From DYHD01 sp964411065 (GTDB lineage Bacteria > Nitrospirota > Thermodesulfovibrionia > Thermodesulfovibrionales > Dissulfurispiraceae): a DNA stretch of 64,000 bases. Shown here piece by piece: positions 42,973 to 53,054 of this stretch. How positions within the stretch are numbered: position 1 is the first letter of the stretch; every line of letters starts with the position of its first letter. The notes beneath the pieces are model-generated. The model was not told the origin of the DNA. It saw nothing but the letters and a program-made list of their open reading frames with translations, and did no database searches. A program made the position numbers and the translations under genes. The stretch is taken from NCBI GenBank assembly GCA_964411065.1, contig CAYPJO010000001.1, positions 1 to 64,000 of the forward strand, given 5' to 3'.

Positions 42973-44097
42973 ATGAAGAAAGAGCTAAAACTTTATTTTA
43001 CCGCGCTAATCATACTTATCTTTCCAATTCTGTTTTTAATGAACTGCTCGAAAAAAGAAAATAAAGCCATTGAAGAAAAGGTAATCAATGTTAAAGTTTT
43101 GAAAGCTGAAAGAAAGTCTCTTCGACCCTATATTGAGACGATTGGGACTTTAAACCCCTATGAGGAAGTTATAGTAAGCGCTGAAATTGAAGGGATAATA
43201 AAAGAAATAAAAGTTGAAGAAGGCTCAGCTGTTTATAAGGGTATGCTTTTAGCGACTATCTCTGATATAGACTACGATCTTGATGTAAAAAGGGCTGAAG
43301 CGGCGCTAAAGCAAGCAGAAGCAACTTTTGCTAATACAAAGCTCGAATTTCAAAGAAAAAGCTCTCTCTATAAAGAGCAACTTGTCACCCAACAGCAATT
43401 AGATGATGTAACAACAAGGCTATCTCTATCTGAAGCAGAGGTAGAAAAAGCTAAAGCCTCTCTTTCTTTGGCGAAACAAAAACTGCTGAAAACAAAAATA
43501 TTTAGTCCTATCGATGGTTTTATTAAAGAAAAGAAGACCTCAATCGGCAGTTACGTTCGAAATGGTTCCAATTTATTTGTTGTAATCAAAAATAACCCTC
43601 TAAAATTGAATTTCACAATTAGTGAAAAAGATATCTATAAAATAAAAAAAGGGCAAGATATCGTCTTTAAAGTAGATGCTTTCGGTGAAAGAGAGTTTAA
43701 GGGCAAGGTAAATACTATCTATCCAAGCTTAGAAGAAAAAACTCGTAGTCTTCAAATTGAAGCCCTTACCCATAACAATGATGGTTTATTAAAACCTGGA
43801 CTCTTTGCGAAAGTAACTCTTTACACTGGTGAACCCCGTGAAATGGTTTTGATTCCAGCAATCTCTATAATTTATGAAGGTGAAAAGGTGGCAGCTTTTA
43901 TAGTCCAAGATGGTGTTGCGAAAGTAAGAAATCTCAAGATCGGACAGTTACATAGAATTAAAACCAAGATTAATGGTGAAGAGGTAAAGATTGTAGAGTA
44001 TGTGGAAGTTATCGAAGGAATCTCTGAAGGCGAGATAGTAGTCATTGTGGGGCAACATAACCTCTCGGAAAACACAAAAATCAAGATAATTAATTAA
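42973..44097 (+). CDS. RND efflux periplasmic adaptor (membrane fusion protein), lipoprotein
   Basis: A 374-residue adaptor with lipoprotein signal ending LFLMNC (Cys25). The parts follow in order: a beta-barrel strand, biotinyl-lipoyl half (VSAEIEGIIKEIKVEEGSAV), a helical hairpin (VKRAEAALKQAEATFANTKL to AEVEKAKASLSLAKQKL), the second lipoyl half (KTKIFSPIDGFIKEKKTSIG), beta barrel and membrane-proximal domain (VLIPAISIIYEGEKVAAFIV). It links the TolC protein to the RND pump encoded next, 12 bases downstream. Confidence 0.93.
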   Translation: MKKELKLYFTALIILIFPILFLMNCSKKENKAIEEKVINVKVLKAERKSLRPYIETIGTLNPYEEVIVSAEIEGIIKEIKVEEGSAVYKGMLLATISDIDYDLDVKRAEAALKQAEATFANTKLEFQRKSSLYKEQLVTQQQLDDVTTRLSLSEAEVEKAKASLSLAKQKLLKTKIFSPIDGFIKEKKTSIGSYVRNGSNLFVVIKNNPLKLNFTISEKDIYKIKKGQDIVFKVDAFGEREFKGKVNTIYPSLEEKTRSLQIEALTHNNDGLLKPGLFAKVTLYTGEPREMVLIPAISIIYEGEKVAAFIVQDGVAKVRNLKIGQLHRIKTKINGEEVKIVEYVEVIEGISEGEIVVIVGQHNLSENTKIKIIN

Positions 44098-44109
44098 AGA
44101 TTTATCTCT

Positions 44110-47100
44110 ATGTGGCTTGCTGACATTTCAATAAAAAGACCTGTTTTTGCAACAATGTTAATTCTATCCCTTGTTGTTTTAGGCATCGTTAGTTATCCAA
44201 GCATTGGAGTAGACCTATTTCCAAGAGTTGAATTACCCATTGTAAATATCAGAACTGTACTTAAAGGTGCCAGTCCTGAGATTATCGATATAGATGTAAC
44301 AGACAAGATAGAAGAGGCAATAAACACAATCAACGGTGTTAAAACTATTAATTCAACAAGTTCTGAGGGTGTCTCTATTGTCACTGTGGAATTTTTCTTA
44401 GAGAGGGATATAGATATTGCCGTACAAGATGTAAGGGAAAAAATTGCAGCAATCAGAAACAAACTCCCATCCGACATAGAAGAACCAATTATAGAAAAGG
44501 TTGATCCAGACGCTACACCTGTTCTTTGGCTTGCTCTTAGTGGGGAACAATCGGTTCGAGAGATATCAACCTATGCAAATGAGGTTTTGAAGGAACAACT
44601 CCAGAAGGTAACAGGAGTTGGTGCAATAAGAATGGTGGGGCAAAGATTGAGGCAGATTAGAATATGGTTAGATCTTGAAAAATTAAATGCTTACAAAATC
44701 ACTGCCCACGATGTTGTCAGAGCAATCCAAAGAGAGAATATAGAGATGCCCGGCGGGAGAATCGAGAGTGACACCAGAGAGTTTATAGTAAAGATCAAAG
44801 GAGAAATGCTCACACTTAATGATTTTAACGAGCTCATAGTTGGATATCATAGAGGTTCTGCCATAAGAATTAAAGATATCGGCAAAGCAGAGGATGGAAT
44901 AGAAGAAAAAAGAACTATTGCAAGATTTAATGGCTTGCCTGCCGTAGGTTTAGGTATACAAAAGCAGTCAGGCACTAATACAGTAGAGGTAATTGATCGA
45001 GTAAAAAGGGAAGTTGAAAAAATTAAGAAAACTCTCCCACCTGGGATGAAGATAGATATTGGTTTTGATCAGTCTTTCTTTATTAAAAGGTCTATTCACG
45101 AAGTACAGACACACCTGATTTATGGTGGTTTTTTTGCGGTACTGGCAGTATTAGTTTTTTTAAAAAGTCTTAGACTTACCTTTATAAGTGCCCTTGCGAT
45201 ACCAACCTCCATTATTGCGACTTTTAGCATAATGTATGCTTTTAATTTCACTTTTAATAATATGACGATGCTTGCACTATCATTGTCCATTGGGATTCTC
45301 ATTGATGATGCAATAATAGTAATTGAAAATATACACAGACATATAAAAAATGGCATGAAACCAATGGAAGCTGCCTCATTTGCTACTGCAGAGATAGGGC
45401 TCGCTGTTATGGCAACCACTCTCTCTATTGTAGCAATCTTCCTCCCTGTAGCCTTTATGAAAGGGATAGTTGGACGCTTCTTCTTGCAATTCGCTCTCAC
45501 TGTCGTATTTGCAGTGATGGTTTCTTTACTTGTGGCTTTTACATTAACTCCGATGCTTTCATCAAGATTACTTAAACCTTATGAGGAAGAAGAAAAAGAA
45601 CGAAAAACTAAATCTAAATTCATATCCAAGATCAGCTCAAAACTTGATTTTATCTATAATGCTACTGAAAAAAAATATAGAGAGCTATTGATATTTTCTC
45701 TTAACCATAAAGCAAAGATAATCATTATTGCTACCTTAATATTCATTTTTAGTCTTCTTCTCACAAGATTCATAGGTAAAGAATTTCTACCTCCAGAGGA
45801 TCAAGGTAGGTTTATTGTAAGGTTACAAGCTCCTGTTAGTTATTCTATTGACGAGGCAGACAAAATGTTCAGACAAGCTGAAGAGATCGTTAGAAGACTA
45901 CCCGAAGTCCGAACCGTCTTTTACGCACAAGGAGCAGGATTTACTGGAGAAATCAACAAAGCATCGATGTTCGTTGGCCTTACACCTAAAAGGGAACGAA
46001 AAAGAACCCAACAAGAGATTATGAAGGATGTCCGCAAAAGATTTAAGGAAATAACAGGACTTAAAGCTACCGCCGAGGATGTATCCTTAATCGGTGGAGG
46101 GATTAGGCAAGTTCCTATACAGTTTAGCATACAGGGGAGAGATCTCTCAGCTCTTGAAGAATATTCAAAGCAAATAATTTCTGAATTTTCAAAATTGCCA
46201 GGAATTGTTGATATCGACACTACCTTAGAAGCTGGGAAACCAGAAGTAAGGGTATTCATAAATAGGGATAAGGCAGCAGAGTTAGGGGTTGATATTGCTA
46301 CCATTGCTGAAGCAATATCCTTCTTAGTAAGCGGTGAGTTTGATGTAGCAAAGTTCAAAGATGAGACAAAAGGCAGAAGATATGATGTCAGAATCAGACT
46401 TTACCATGAAGATAGAGAGAAGTTGACTGATCTGCAAAGAATCTATGTAAGAGCTAAAGACGGCAAATTGGTTGAGTTGTCTAATATCATAAGTCTTCAA
46501 GAGGCTGGTGGCTCAAGCATAATAAACAGAGTTGACAGGCAAAGAGCTATAATGTTATTTGCAAATCTTGAAGGTAAACCACTCGGGCAGGCTAAGGAAG
46601 AACTCAATTCTATTGCCTCAAAAATATTGCCAACTGGTTTCTCTACCTCCTATAAAGGCATGGCTGATATTATGGAGGAGTCCTTTTTCTATTTAATATT
46701 TGCTCTTCTCTTAGGGATTGTGATTGCCTATATGATTCTTGCTGCTCAATTTGAGAGTTTTATTCATCCTGTAACCATTCTAATATCGATGCCCCTATCA
46801 TTCATTGGTGCTTTTAGCGCTTTGCTTATAACAGGCAATACAATCAACATTTTTAGTTTGATTGGTTTAATCCTCTTGATGGGCTTAGTTAAGAAGAATG
46901 CAATCTTGTTAGTAGATTACACAAACACTTTGAGGGAAAGAGGGATGGAGAGAAAAGAAGCTCTAATTACCGCTGGTCCTGTCAGATTAAAACCAATTCT
47001 AATGACCACCTTTGCGATGATTTTCGGGATGATGCCCATCGCCTTAGGTATAGGCGAAGGAGCTGAGACAAGAGCACCTATGGCTATTGCTACAATTGGT

Positions 47101-47220
47101 GGGCTCATATCTTCATTATTTTTAACCTTAATAGTGGTGCCAGTGATATACGATATCTTTGATACCATCAAGGAAAAGTTAGCAGCAAAATACAGAAGAA
47201 AAAAGTACTCTCAAGGTTGA
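44110..47220 (+). CDS. RND family inner membrane efflux pump (HAE1 type)
   Basis: A 1036-residue proton-driven pump with 12 transmembrane helices and two large periplasmic loops, the usual length. It begins WLADISIKRPVFATMLILSL, and the proton-relay aspartates are D399-D400 in GILIDDAIIVIENI. The C-half equivalent is GLVKKNAILLVDY. Porter-domain strands such as ATPVLWLALSG are visible. The HAE1 (hydrophobic/amphiphilic) group is the best fit over heavy-metal pumps, which need other residues in helix 4. Its stop overlaps the convergent exonuclease gene by ten bases. Confidence 0.94.
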   Translation: MWLADISIKRPVFATMLILSLVVLGIVSYPSIGVDLFPRVELPIVNIRTVLKGASPEIIDIDVTDKIEEAINTINGVKTINSTSSEGVSIVTVEFFLERDIDIAVQDVREKIAAIRNKLPSDIEEPIIEKVDPDATPVLWLALSGEQSVREISTYANEVLKEQLQKVTGVGAIRMVGQRLRQIRIWLDLEKLNAYKITAHDVVRAIQRENIEMPGGRIESDTREFIVKIKGEMLTLNDFNELIVGYHRGSAIRIKDIGKAEDGIEEKRTIARFNGLPAVGLGIQKQSGTNTVEVIDRVKREVEKIKKTLPPGMKIDIGFDQSFFIKRSIHEVQTHLIYGGFFAVLAVLVFLKSLRLTFISALAIPTSIIATFSIMYAFNFTFNNMTMLALSLSIGILIDDAIIVIENIHRHIKNGMKPMEAASFATAEIGLAVMATTLSIVAIFLPVAFMKGIVGRFFLQFALTVVFAVMVSLLVAFTLTPMLSSRLLKPYEEEEKERKTKSKFISKISSKLDFIYNATEKKYRELLIFSLNHKAKIIIIATLIFIFSLLLTRFIGKEFLPPEDQGRFIVRLQAPVSYSIDEADKMFRQAEEIVRRLPEVRTVFYAQGAGFTGEINKASMFVGLTPKRERKRTQQEIMKDVRKRFKEITGLKATAEDVSLIGGGIRQVPIQFSIQGRDLSALEEYSKQIISEFSKLPGIVDIDTTLEAGKPEVRVFINRDKAAELGVDIATIAEAISFLVSGEFDVAKFKDETKGRRYDVRIRLYHEDREKLTDLQRIYVRAKDGKLVELSNIISLQEAGGSSIINRVDRQRAIMLFANLEGKPLGQAKEELNSIASKILPTGFSTSYKGMADIMEESFFYLIFALLLGIVIAYMILAAQFESFIHPVTILISMPLSFIGAFSALLITGNTINIFSLIGLILLMGLVKKNAILLVDYTNTLRERGMERKEALITAGPVRLKPILMTTFAMIFGMMPIALGIGEGAETRAPMAIATIGGLISSLFLTLIVVPVIYDIFDTIKEKLAAKYRRKKYSQG

Positions 47221-47906
47221 AACCTAATATACTTCTCCCATATAAAGAATAGTTCCCTTGTTGCTCTTAAATCTCTTACGCAGTACCTTGCAATATCTAA
47301 ATATTTACCAGCTTTAAAAAGTGCTTTTACATCTTGCCCTGTGACGCCTTCTGCCTTTGGACTCTTGATGTTAAAGGTTTTGCACCATACATCAAGACTA
47401 AATCTCCTTTTAACAGCACCAAAAAATGATAAGTGATCCAATAAGTCAATATGGAGATCTGAATATCTATTTAGAATCAAATCTCTTGTAGGCTTTAACT
47501 GATGAATTGCTGAACGAATCAAAATAAAAGGGCAATCGAAACTTCTCCCATTGAAGGTGATAAATTTATCGTAAAAGGTGATGGTTTTCCAAAACTCAAT
47601 GAGAATCTCTCTCTCAGAGGCACTCTGGTATACTATATTTTCTTCCTCAAATCTTTCTATTTCCTGATCAGGAGCTTGAAAGTAAATTTGTCCCCTATTT
47701 GTATCTGGATCCAACATGCCAAGAACAATTATCTGTGCTGTATGAGGATATAAAGAGAGGCTTTCCTTTATTCTTTCTTCTTTATTTTTTCTTCTTTCTT
47801 CATCCTCCTCCGTTTCAACTCTCTTGAAGAAGTAGTATTGGAAGGAAGAATCTAATGAATCTAAATCTTGCTCTACTGTCTCAATATCGAAAATTATCCT
47901 ACTCAT
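47211..47906 (-). CDS. Predicted 3'-5' exonuclease (PolB-like)
   Basis: A 231-residue DEDDy-type nuclease similar to the proofreading domain of family B DNA polymerases. ExoI is FDIETVEQ (D and E), ExoII is ITFNGRSFDCPFILIRS, and ExoIII is ARYCVRDLRATRELF with Tyr and Asp. In between, LHIDLLDHLSFFG and DVWCKTFNIKSPK match the family. No polymerase domain is attached. Next upstream on its strand is ctpA, 22 bases away. Its 3' end overlaps that of the RND pump gene. Confidence 0.87.
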   Translation of the reverse strand: MSRIIFDIETVEQDLDSLDSSFQYYFFKRVETEEDEERRKNKEERIKESLSLYPHTAQIIVLGMLDPDTNRGQIYFQAPDQEIERFEEENIVYQSASEREILIEFWKTITFYDKFITFNGRSFDCPFILIRSAIHQLKPTRDLILNRYSDLHIDLLDHLSFFGAVKRRFSLDVWCKTFNIKSPKAEGVTGQDVKALFKAGKYLDIARYCVRDLRATRELFFIWEKYIRFQP

Positions 47907-47928
47907 TAATATATTTATTGATCGATAA

Positions 47929-49185
47929 TTATACTGCCTTCTTCAACATCCTCTCAAAAACTTTCCATGTTTTAAGTATCTCTATTGCCTTCTGTAGTTG
48001 CAAATCCGTCTTTTCATCTAATTCAGAAAGTGTCTTTTCTCTTTTTTGATCATCCTTTTCTCCTAATTCACTATGCTCAAGAATCTCTTGTTTTACTATT
48101 ATGTCAGGAGTTATCCCAACATTATGTATCATAATGCCATTAGGAGTGTAATACTTTGCGGTTGTTAATCTTAGTCCTGAACCATCACTCAGAGGTATAA
48201 TGCTTTGAACAGAACCCTTCCCAAAGGTTTGTTCACCTACTATTATTGCTCTATTCCAATCCTTCAAAGCTCCTGCTACTATTTCAGAAGCACTGGCACT
48301 ACCTTTATTCACAAGAACAACCATTGGAATCTCCTCAAAGTAAGGATAGGACTTCTCTGTAAAATACTCGATCTTCTCACCAGCTCTGTTTTTTATATAA
48401 ACCACTAATTTCTTAGGTGGCAAAAAGACTTCAGCAGTACTGACAGCGATGTTCAATAGCCCTCCCGGGTCATTCCTAAGGTCGAGGATGAGAGATTTCA
48501 TCCCTTCTTTTTGGAGTTTATTTAAAGCAGATAACAAGTCATTTGCGGTGGGCTCTTGAAACTGTATTAACTTTACATATCCGATACCGTCATCCAACAA
48601 TCTATGCTTCACGCTTTTGATCTTAATTATATCTCTAACTATAGTAAAGTCTTTAGTTTCTTTCCAGCCTTCTCTGAGTATAGTTAGTGTTACAGTTGTG
48701 CCCTTCTGCCCTCTCATTTTTGAGACAGCTTCATGAATCTCCATCTTTTTAGTAGTCTCACCGGAAATCTTTAAAATCTTATCTCCTGCCTTAATACCTG
48801 CCTTATACGCTGGTGTATCTTCAATGGGAGCAATGACAGTGAGAACCCCATCCTTAATACCAATTTGGATACCAATGCCACCAAACTCACCCTTCGTCTC
48901 AACTTTTAACTCCTTTAAAGCTTCAGGTGTTAGATAGGCTGAATGGGGATCTAAGGAACTAACCATACCTTTCATAGCAGAAATGACGAGATCTTTGACT
49001 TTAACTTCTTCGACATAACTCTTTTTAATGATCGATAAAACCTCTGTAAAAACTTTTAATTCTTCATAGCCATTCTGTGCGTCTACAGTTCGTAAAGCGT
49101 AGGTTGTCAATAATGAACCAACCACGACCAAACTAAAGAAAATCAATAACTTCAAAAAAACTTTTCTATTATTCTTAAAAATCAT
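47929..49185 (-). CDS. ctpA: Carboxyl-terminal processing protease (S41)
   Basis: A 418-residue periplasmic serine protease with an N-terminal membrane anchor (FLKLLIFFSLVVVGSLLTTYA), a PDZ domain (EFGGIGIQIGIKDGVLTVIAP, AGIKAGDKILKISGE) and the S41 catalytic core. The serine is in NKGSASASEIVAGALKDW and the lysine in GEQTFGKGSVQ. Such proteases trim or degrade C-termini of envelope proteins and often control peptidoglycan hydrolases. It directly follows envC on the strand, a common pairing. GGAGG precedes the ATG. Confidence 0.95.
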   Translation of the reverse strand: MIFKNNRKVFLKLLIFFSLVVVGSLLTTYALRTVDAQNGYEELKVFTEVLSIIKKSYVEEVKVKDLVISAMKGMVSSLDPHSAYLTPEALKELKVETKGEFGGIGIQIGIKDGVLTVIAPIEDTPAYKAGIKAGDKILKISGETTKKMEIHEAVSKMRGQKGTTVTLTILREGWKETKDFTIVRDIIKIKSVKHRLLDDGIGYVKLIQFQEPTANDLLSALNKLQKEGMKSLILDLRNDPGGLLNIAVSTAEVFLPPKKLVVYIKNRAGEKIEYFTEKSYPYFEEIPMVVLVNKGSASASEIVAGALKDWNRAIIVGEQTFGKGSVQSIIPLSDGSGLRLTTAKYYTPNGIMIHNVGITPDIIVKQEILEHSELGEKDDQKREKTLSELDEKTDLQLQKAIEILKTWKVFERMLKKAV

Positions 49186-49296
49186 TTACTTCCTCCGTTC
49201 TTATGTGTTTGGAGATTTAGGGTAAAACAAAATTTACATAAAAAGTAAACTTTTCTTCTTTCTTTTTCCATCTCGTTTATGTTTTTTATCCCCACT

Positions 49297-50526
49297 CTAT
49301 CCAATTTTTTTGAGCCAGTGCTCGGGATTCAATGCTCTACCTTTATACCTTATCTCAAAGTATAATCCATATGTCCCGAGTAATTGGGATTCACCTGCTT
49401 CACCGATAACCTCTCTTTCTTGTATTATAGCACCGTTTTTTGGAAAAATTCTTGACATATTACCATACAATGTGTGATAGCCTCCACCATGACTTATTAT
49501 CACAAGTTGACCGAAACCTTTGAAGCTATCGGCAAAAACTACCTTTCCGTCATAGACAGCTCTTATTTGAGAATTAGGGGTCGTTTTAATATGTATGCCA
49601 CTTCTAAAGACAGGGAGGTTAAATAAGGGATCAGTCTGTGAACCATAAGGTATAGCAACAGTGCCAGTGACCGGCCAATTAAGTCTCCCTTTGAGTTTCG
49701 TGAAGGAAATAGCTTCGTGTAAATCTTCATCCTTTACCTCTGGCTTTGGTTCAATTACTCTCCTTTTTTTCTGTTCTTTCTCCTTTTTGTTTGCCTCTTC
49801 GATAATCTGCATAATTTTACTTGAAGCTTCTTTAAGATCTCTGATCATATTTTCGTAATAACTCTTTTCTTTTCTAACAGCGACAAGGAGTTTTTCTTTT
49901 TGAGCCATCTTCTCTTTATAAGATGCCTTTAACTTTTTGAAATTCTCTTCCTCTTTCTGTAGTTGTGTTTCAAAGGTTTGAAGTTTGTTGATCTTATGTG
50001 CAAGTATATCAATAGTTGTTTGATACTTTTTTATTAATGATTTGTCATACTTAGATATATCCTCGAGATATCTAATCATTTTAAGAACTTGATTAGGATC
50101 ATCTTCACTAAGAATCATTAAAAGTGGTTCATTTTCATAAATCATCCTTTGAATAGCTTTAATCCTTTTTTTGAGTAACCTTGTTTGATGGGAGAGTCTA
50201 TCTCTTTGAATATTTATATCATCGCGCAGTCCTTGTATATTATTTTGTAATTCTTTTATTTTAGCCCTCTGTTTTTCAAGCATATTATTAATCTCTGTAA
50301 GTTCTAAGTGTAATTTTCTCAACTCTTCTATAATATTTTTTTCTGTCTTTCTAACTCTCTCAAGCTTTTTTTTCTGAATTTTCATCTGTTCCTGAATTTT
50401 TTTATATTCCTCTTGGGGATTGCGAGCATTTACAGAATCATTAAAAAATAGCCACAAAAGAATAGCTGAAATGACTAAAAAAAGGAGAGAATAACAGGTT
50501 GATGAATAACAACCTTTATTATACAT
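49297..50526 (-). CDS. envC: Murein hydrolase activator EnvC
   Basis: A 409-residue periplasmic protein: signal/anchor (LLFLVISAILLWLFF), about 240 residues of coiled coil (from EYKKIQEQMKIQKKKLERVR), and a C-terminal LytM domain. That domain is degenerate at the zinc site: the usual HxGxD reads RSGIH, and the last HxH reads HTLYGNM, as in E. coli EnvC, which activates amidases instead of cutting peptidoglycan. It lies 7 bases after ftsX, matching its known activation by FtsEX at the septum. Confidence 0.9.
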   Translation of the reverse strand: MYNKGCYSSTCYSLLFLVISAILLWLFFNDSVNARNPQEEYKKIQEQMKIQKKKLERVRKTEKNIIEELRKLHLELTEINNMLEKQRAKIKELQNNIQGLRDDINIQRDRLSHQTRLLKKRIKAIQRMIYENEPLLMILSEDDPNQVLKMIRYLEDISKYDKSLIKKYQTTIDILAHKINKLQTFETQLQKEEENFKKLKASYKEKMAQKEKLLVAVRKEKSYYENMIRDLKEASSKIMQIIEEANKKEKEQKKRRVIEPKPEVKDEDLHEAISFTKLKGRLNWPVTGTVAIPYGSQTDPLFNLPVFRSGIHIKTTPNSQIRAVYDGKVVFADSFKGFGQLVIISHGGGYHTLYGNMSRIFPKNGAIIQEREVIGEAGESQLLGTYGLYFEIRYKGRALNPEHWLKKIG

Positions 50527-50532
50527 CTTTTT

Positions 50533-51402
50533 TTAAACCTTTATTCTACCAACAGCAATTAGAGAACCTATCGCACCCAAAAATAAACCGAGGATTACTG
50601 AGATAGGAACAACCTGCCAAGGGATAATTATTCCTCCAACTATTGGAATAACTGGAGCCACATGATGCTTAAATAAAAAATATATAAAAACAGTAACTAT
50701 AGCGCTCAAAATTCCACCACAACTACCTAAAATAATTCCCTCCAAAATAAAAGGAGTCCTTATAAAACCGTTGGTAGCACCAAGAAGTTTAAGAATCTCG
50801 ATTTCGCTTTTTTTGCGATAAAATAGTATCTTTACGGTACTATATGAAATAAACACTACAATTACTGAGACTATTAGAAAAAGGATTATCCCGATACTTT
50901 GAGATGATTTTCTTAGAATATAAATTTTTTGGGCTATCCTCTCACCAAAATATAGATCATCGATGCCCTGTATACTCTTGATACTTTCTGAAATCCTCGA
51001 TAAAGACTCTAAGGACACAAAATCTTTTTTTAATTTGAGCTCCATGTAAGGTGAAAGAGGATTCTCATCAAGACCTTCTAAAATAATATTAGCACCCTTA
51101 ACAGTTTTCTTGAATTCTTGTAAGGCTTCAGATTTTGAGAAATATTTTATTTCCATTATCTCATCCATCTTTCTTAATTGGTTAATTATTTTTTCGGCTT
51201 CTTCCTTTGAAATGCTATCTTTTAAGTATACAACTATAGAAAAAAGTTCTGGTAATCGGTTAGTGGCAAGATGAAAGTTATAAACTAAAACAAAAGTTAT
51301 CAACAATATCAGAAAGCTCGAAGCAATGGAAAGGACAGAAAGCAAATTAACCCATTTCTCCCTATAGATACTTTTTAAAGCTGTTTTAAGAATATAAGAC
51401 AT
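50533..51402 (-). CDS. ftsX: Cell division protein FtsX
   Basis: The membrane partner of FtsE, 289 residues with four transmembrane helices: about 20-42, then a periplasmic loop (residues 45-165), and three near 170-195, 225-247 and 260-282. The loop contacts EnvC. Typical motifs are FSIVVYLKDSISKEEAEKI, MDEIMEIKYFSKSEALQEF and ILKLLGATNGFIRTPFILEG, the last being the FtsX permease signature. It follows ftsE by 10 bases. Confidence 0.95.
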   Translation of the reverse strand: MSYILKTALKSIYREKWVNLLSVLSIASSFLILLITFVLVYNFHLATNRLPELFSIVVYLKDSISKEEAEKIINQLRKMDEIMEIKYFSKSEALQEFKKTVKGANIILEGLDENPLSPYMELKLKKDFVSLESLSRISESIKSIQGIDDLYFGERIAQKIYILRKSSQSIGIILFLIVSVIVVFISYSTVKILFYRKKSEIEILKLLGATNGFIRTPFILEGIILGSCGGILSAIVTVFIYFLFKHHVAPVIPIVGGIIIPWQVVPISVILGLFLGAIGSLIAVGRIKV

Positions 51403-51412
51403 ATTCTGTATA

Positions 51413-52063
51413 TCAACCCTTCTCTATTAGATTTCCTTCATCTAGCCTCAAAACTCTTCTCCATGTATTTCTAAATAACTCTCTATAATGAGTAGCTATT
51501 ATCGTTGTTACTCCTTCAATATTTAGCTCTTTTATCAACTGCATTATGGCTGTCGCAGTGTTAGGATCAAGATTTGCTGTAGGTTCATCAGCAAGAATTA
51601 GTTCAGGCTTTGAGGCAATGGCTCTTGCTATAACAACCCTCTGCTGTTCACCACCAGAAAGGGAAGGAGGATAAGCATCAACTTTATGTCTCAAATGAAC
51701 TTTTTTTAATGCATCATAGACTCTTTCTGTTACATTTTTCTCCTTTTTTATTCTCAAACTCAAAGCAACGTTTTCAAATACTGTTAAATTATTTATTAGT
51801 TTAAAATCCTGAAATATAATACCTATGTTTCTCCGCAGATAGGGTATTTGAGAACGTCTAAGAGTGGAGAGCTTGAAATCTCCTACAATAATCTCTCCTT
51901 CATCAGGCTTTTCAGCCATGTAAATCAGCTTAAGAAGTGTTGTTTTACCTGAACCAGTAGGACCAGTTACATAAACCATTTCACCTTTATTAATTTGAAA
52001 GGTAATTTTTCTTAAAACGGTTATATTTTCATAGCTTTTCGTTACATTATTAAATATCACCAT
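51413..52063 (-). CDS. ftsE: Cell division ATP-binding protein FtsE
   Basis: The ABC ATPase of the FtsEX complex, 216 residues. It has VIFNNVTKSYEN, Walker A GPTGSGKTTLLKLIY, the Q-loop in GIIFQDFKLI, signature LSGGEQQRVVIARAIA, Walker B LILADEPTANLD and the switch histidine in IATHYRE. The neighbouring ftsX and envC show that it powers septal peptidoglycan hydrolysis. It begins seven bases after the transketolase C subunit stop. Confidence 0.95.
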   Translation of the reverse strand: MVIFNNVTKSYENITVLRKITFQINKGEMVYVTGPTGSGKTTLLKLIYMAEKPDEGEIIVGDFKLSTLRRSQIPYLRRNIGIIFQDFKLINNLTVFENVALSLRIKKEKNVTERVYDALKKVHLRHKVDAYPPSLSGGEQQRVVIARAIASKPELILADEPTANLDPNTATAIMQLIKELNIEGVTTIIATHYRELFRNTWRRVLRLDEGNLIEKG

Positions 52064-52070
52064 CGATCAC

Positions 52071-53054
52071 TCATTGCAGACTATCTAAAGCTACATTGAC
52101 AATATCATCACTTGTTAATCCAAAAAAATTAAGTAGTTCTTGAGGAGTGCCTGAAAGACCAAAGGAGTCTCTCACTCCAATTCTTCTAATTTTAATGGGA
52201 TGGTTTTCAGATAAAAACTCAGAAACAGCCCCACCTAAACCACCTATTATTGAGTGCTCTTCGGCGGTAATGATCAATTTTGAGCAGCTGGCAATCTCTA
52301 AAAGCACCTCTGTATCGAGGGGTTTCACAGTAGACATATTAATAATCCCAGCATCAATACCCTTACTTCTAAGGATGTCTCTTGCCTTTAGGGCTTCTGA
52401 TACCATTATTCCGTTTGCTATTATATTAACCACGGATCCAATGTTATATATATGGGCTTTACCAATTTTGAATTCATAATTTTCAGGGCTAACAGAGGGA
52501 ATCTTAGCTCTCCCTAATCTTACATAAACAGGGCCATGATACTCAGCTACACTTTTAATAACCTGTTCGGTCTCAAAACCATCGGCAGGCACAATAACAG
52601 TCATATTAGGTATAACCCTCATTAAAGCGACATCTTCAAGGGATTGATGAGAGGCTCCATCCTCACCAACAGTTAATCCGCCATGGGTGGCAACAATTTT
52701 AACATTCAAATAGGAGTAACAAATTGTCTGTCTAATCTGTTCCCATGCTCTTCCTGTTGCAAATATCGCAAAGGTGGAGGCAAAAGGTATTTTCCCTGCT
52801 AAAGAAAGTCCTGCTGCAGTACCTATCATATCTTGTTCACTGACCCCGATATTGAAAAACCTATGGGGAAAAAGTGTTGCGAATTTTTTTGTCCTTGTGG
52901 ATCCAGAAAGATCGGCATCGAGAACTACAACATTTTCATTAATACTTCCAAGCTCAGCAAGGGCTTCACCATAGGCATCCCTTGTGGCTATACTTACTCC
53001 GAAAAGACTTTTTTTATTCATCCTATTCGTAAAATCTTGTGCTCTACTACCCAT
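52071..53054 (-). CDS. Transketolase, C-terminal subunit
   Basis: This gene carries the pyrimidine-binding and C-terminal domains of a split transketolase. VVVLDADLSGSTRTKKFA and FNIGVSEQDMIGTAAGLSLAGK hold the conserved Glu that activates thiamine diphosphate; GVRDSFGLSGTPQELLNFFG ends the protein. I place the start at ATG 53054, ten bases after AAGGAG, giving 327 residues and an 8-base overlap with the N-subunit gene; an earlier TTG is too close to the ribosome-binding site, and MNKKSLF further on is also possible. Confidence 0.92.
   Translation of the reverse strand: MGSRAQDFTNRMNKKSLFGVSIATRDAYGEALAELGSINENVVVLDADLSGSTRTKKFATLFPHRFFNIGVSEQDMIGTAAGLSLAGKIPFASTFAIFATGRAWEQIRQTICYSYLNVKIVATHGGLTVGEDGASHQSLEDVALMRVIPNMTVIVPADGFETEQVIKSVAEYHGPVYVRLGRAKIPSVSPENYEFKIGKAHIYNIGSVVNIIANGIMVSEALKARDILRSKGIDAGIINMSTVKPLDTEVLLEIASCSKLIITAEEHSIIGGLGGAVSEFLSENHPIKIRRIGVRDSFGLSGTPQELLNFFGLTSDDIVNVALDSLQ

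Noticed and set aside
47211..47220. Overlap of rnd and exonuclease ends as a sense-antisense regulatory pair
   Set aside because: A ten-base overlap of convergent 3' ends is common in compact genomes and gives no regulatory signal by itself.
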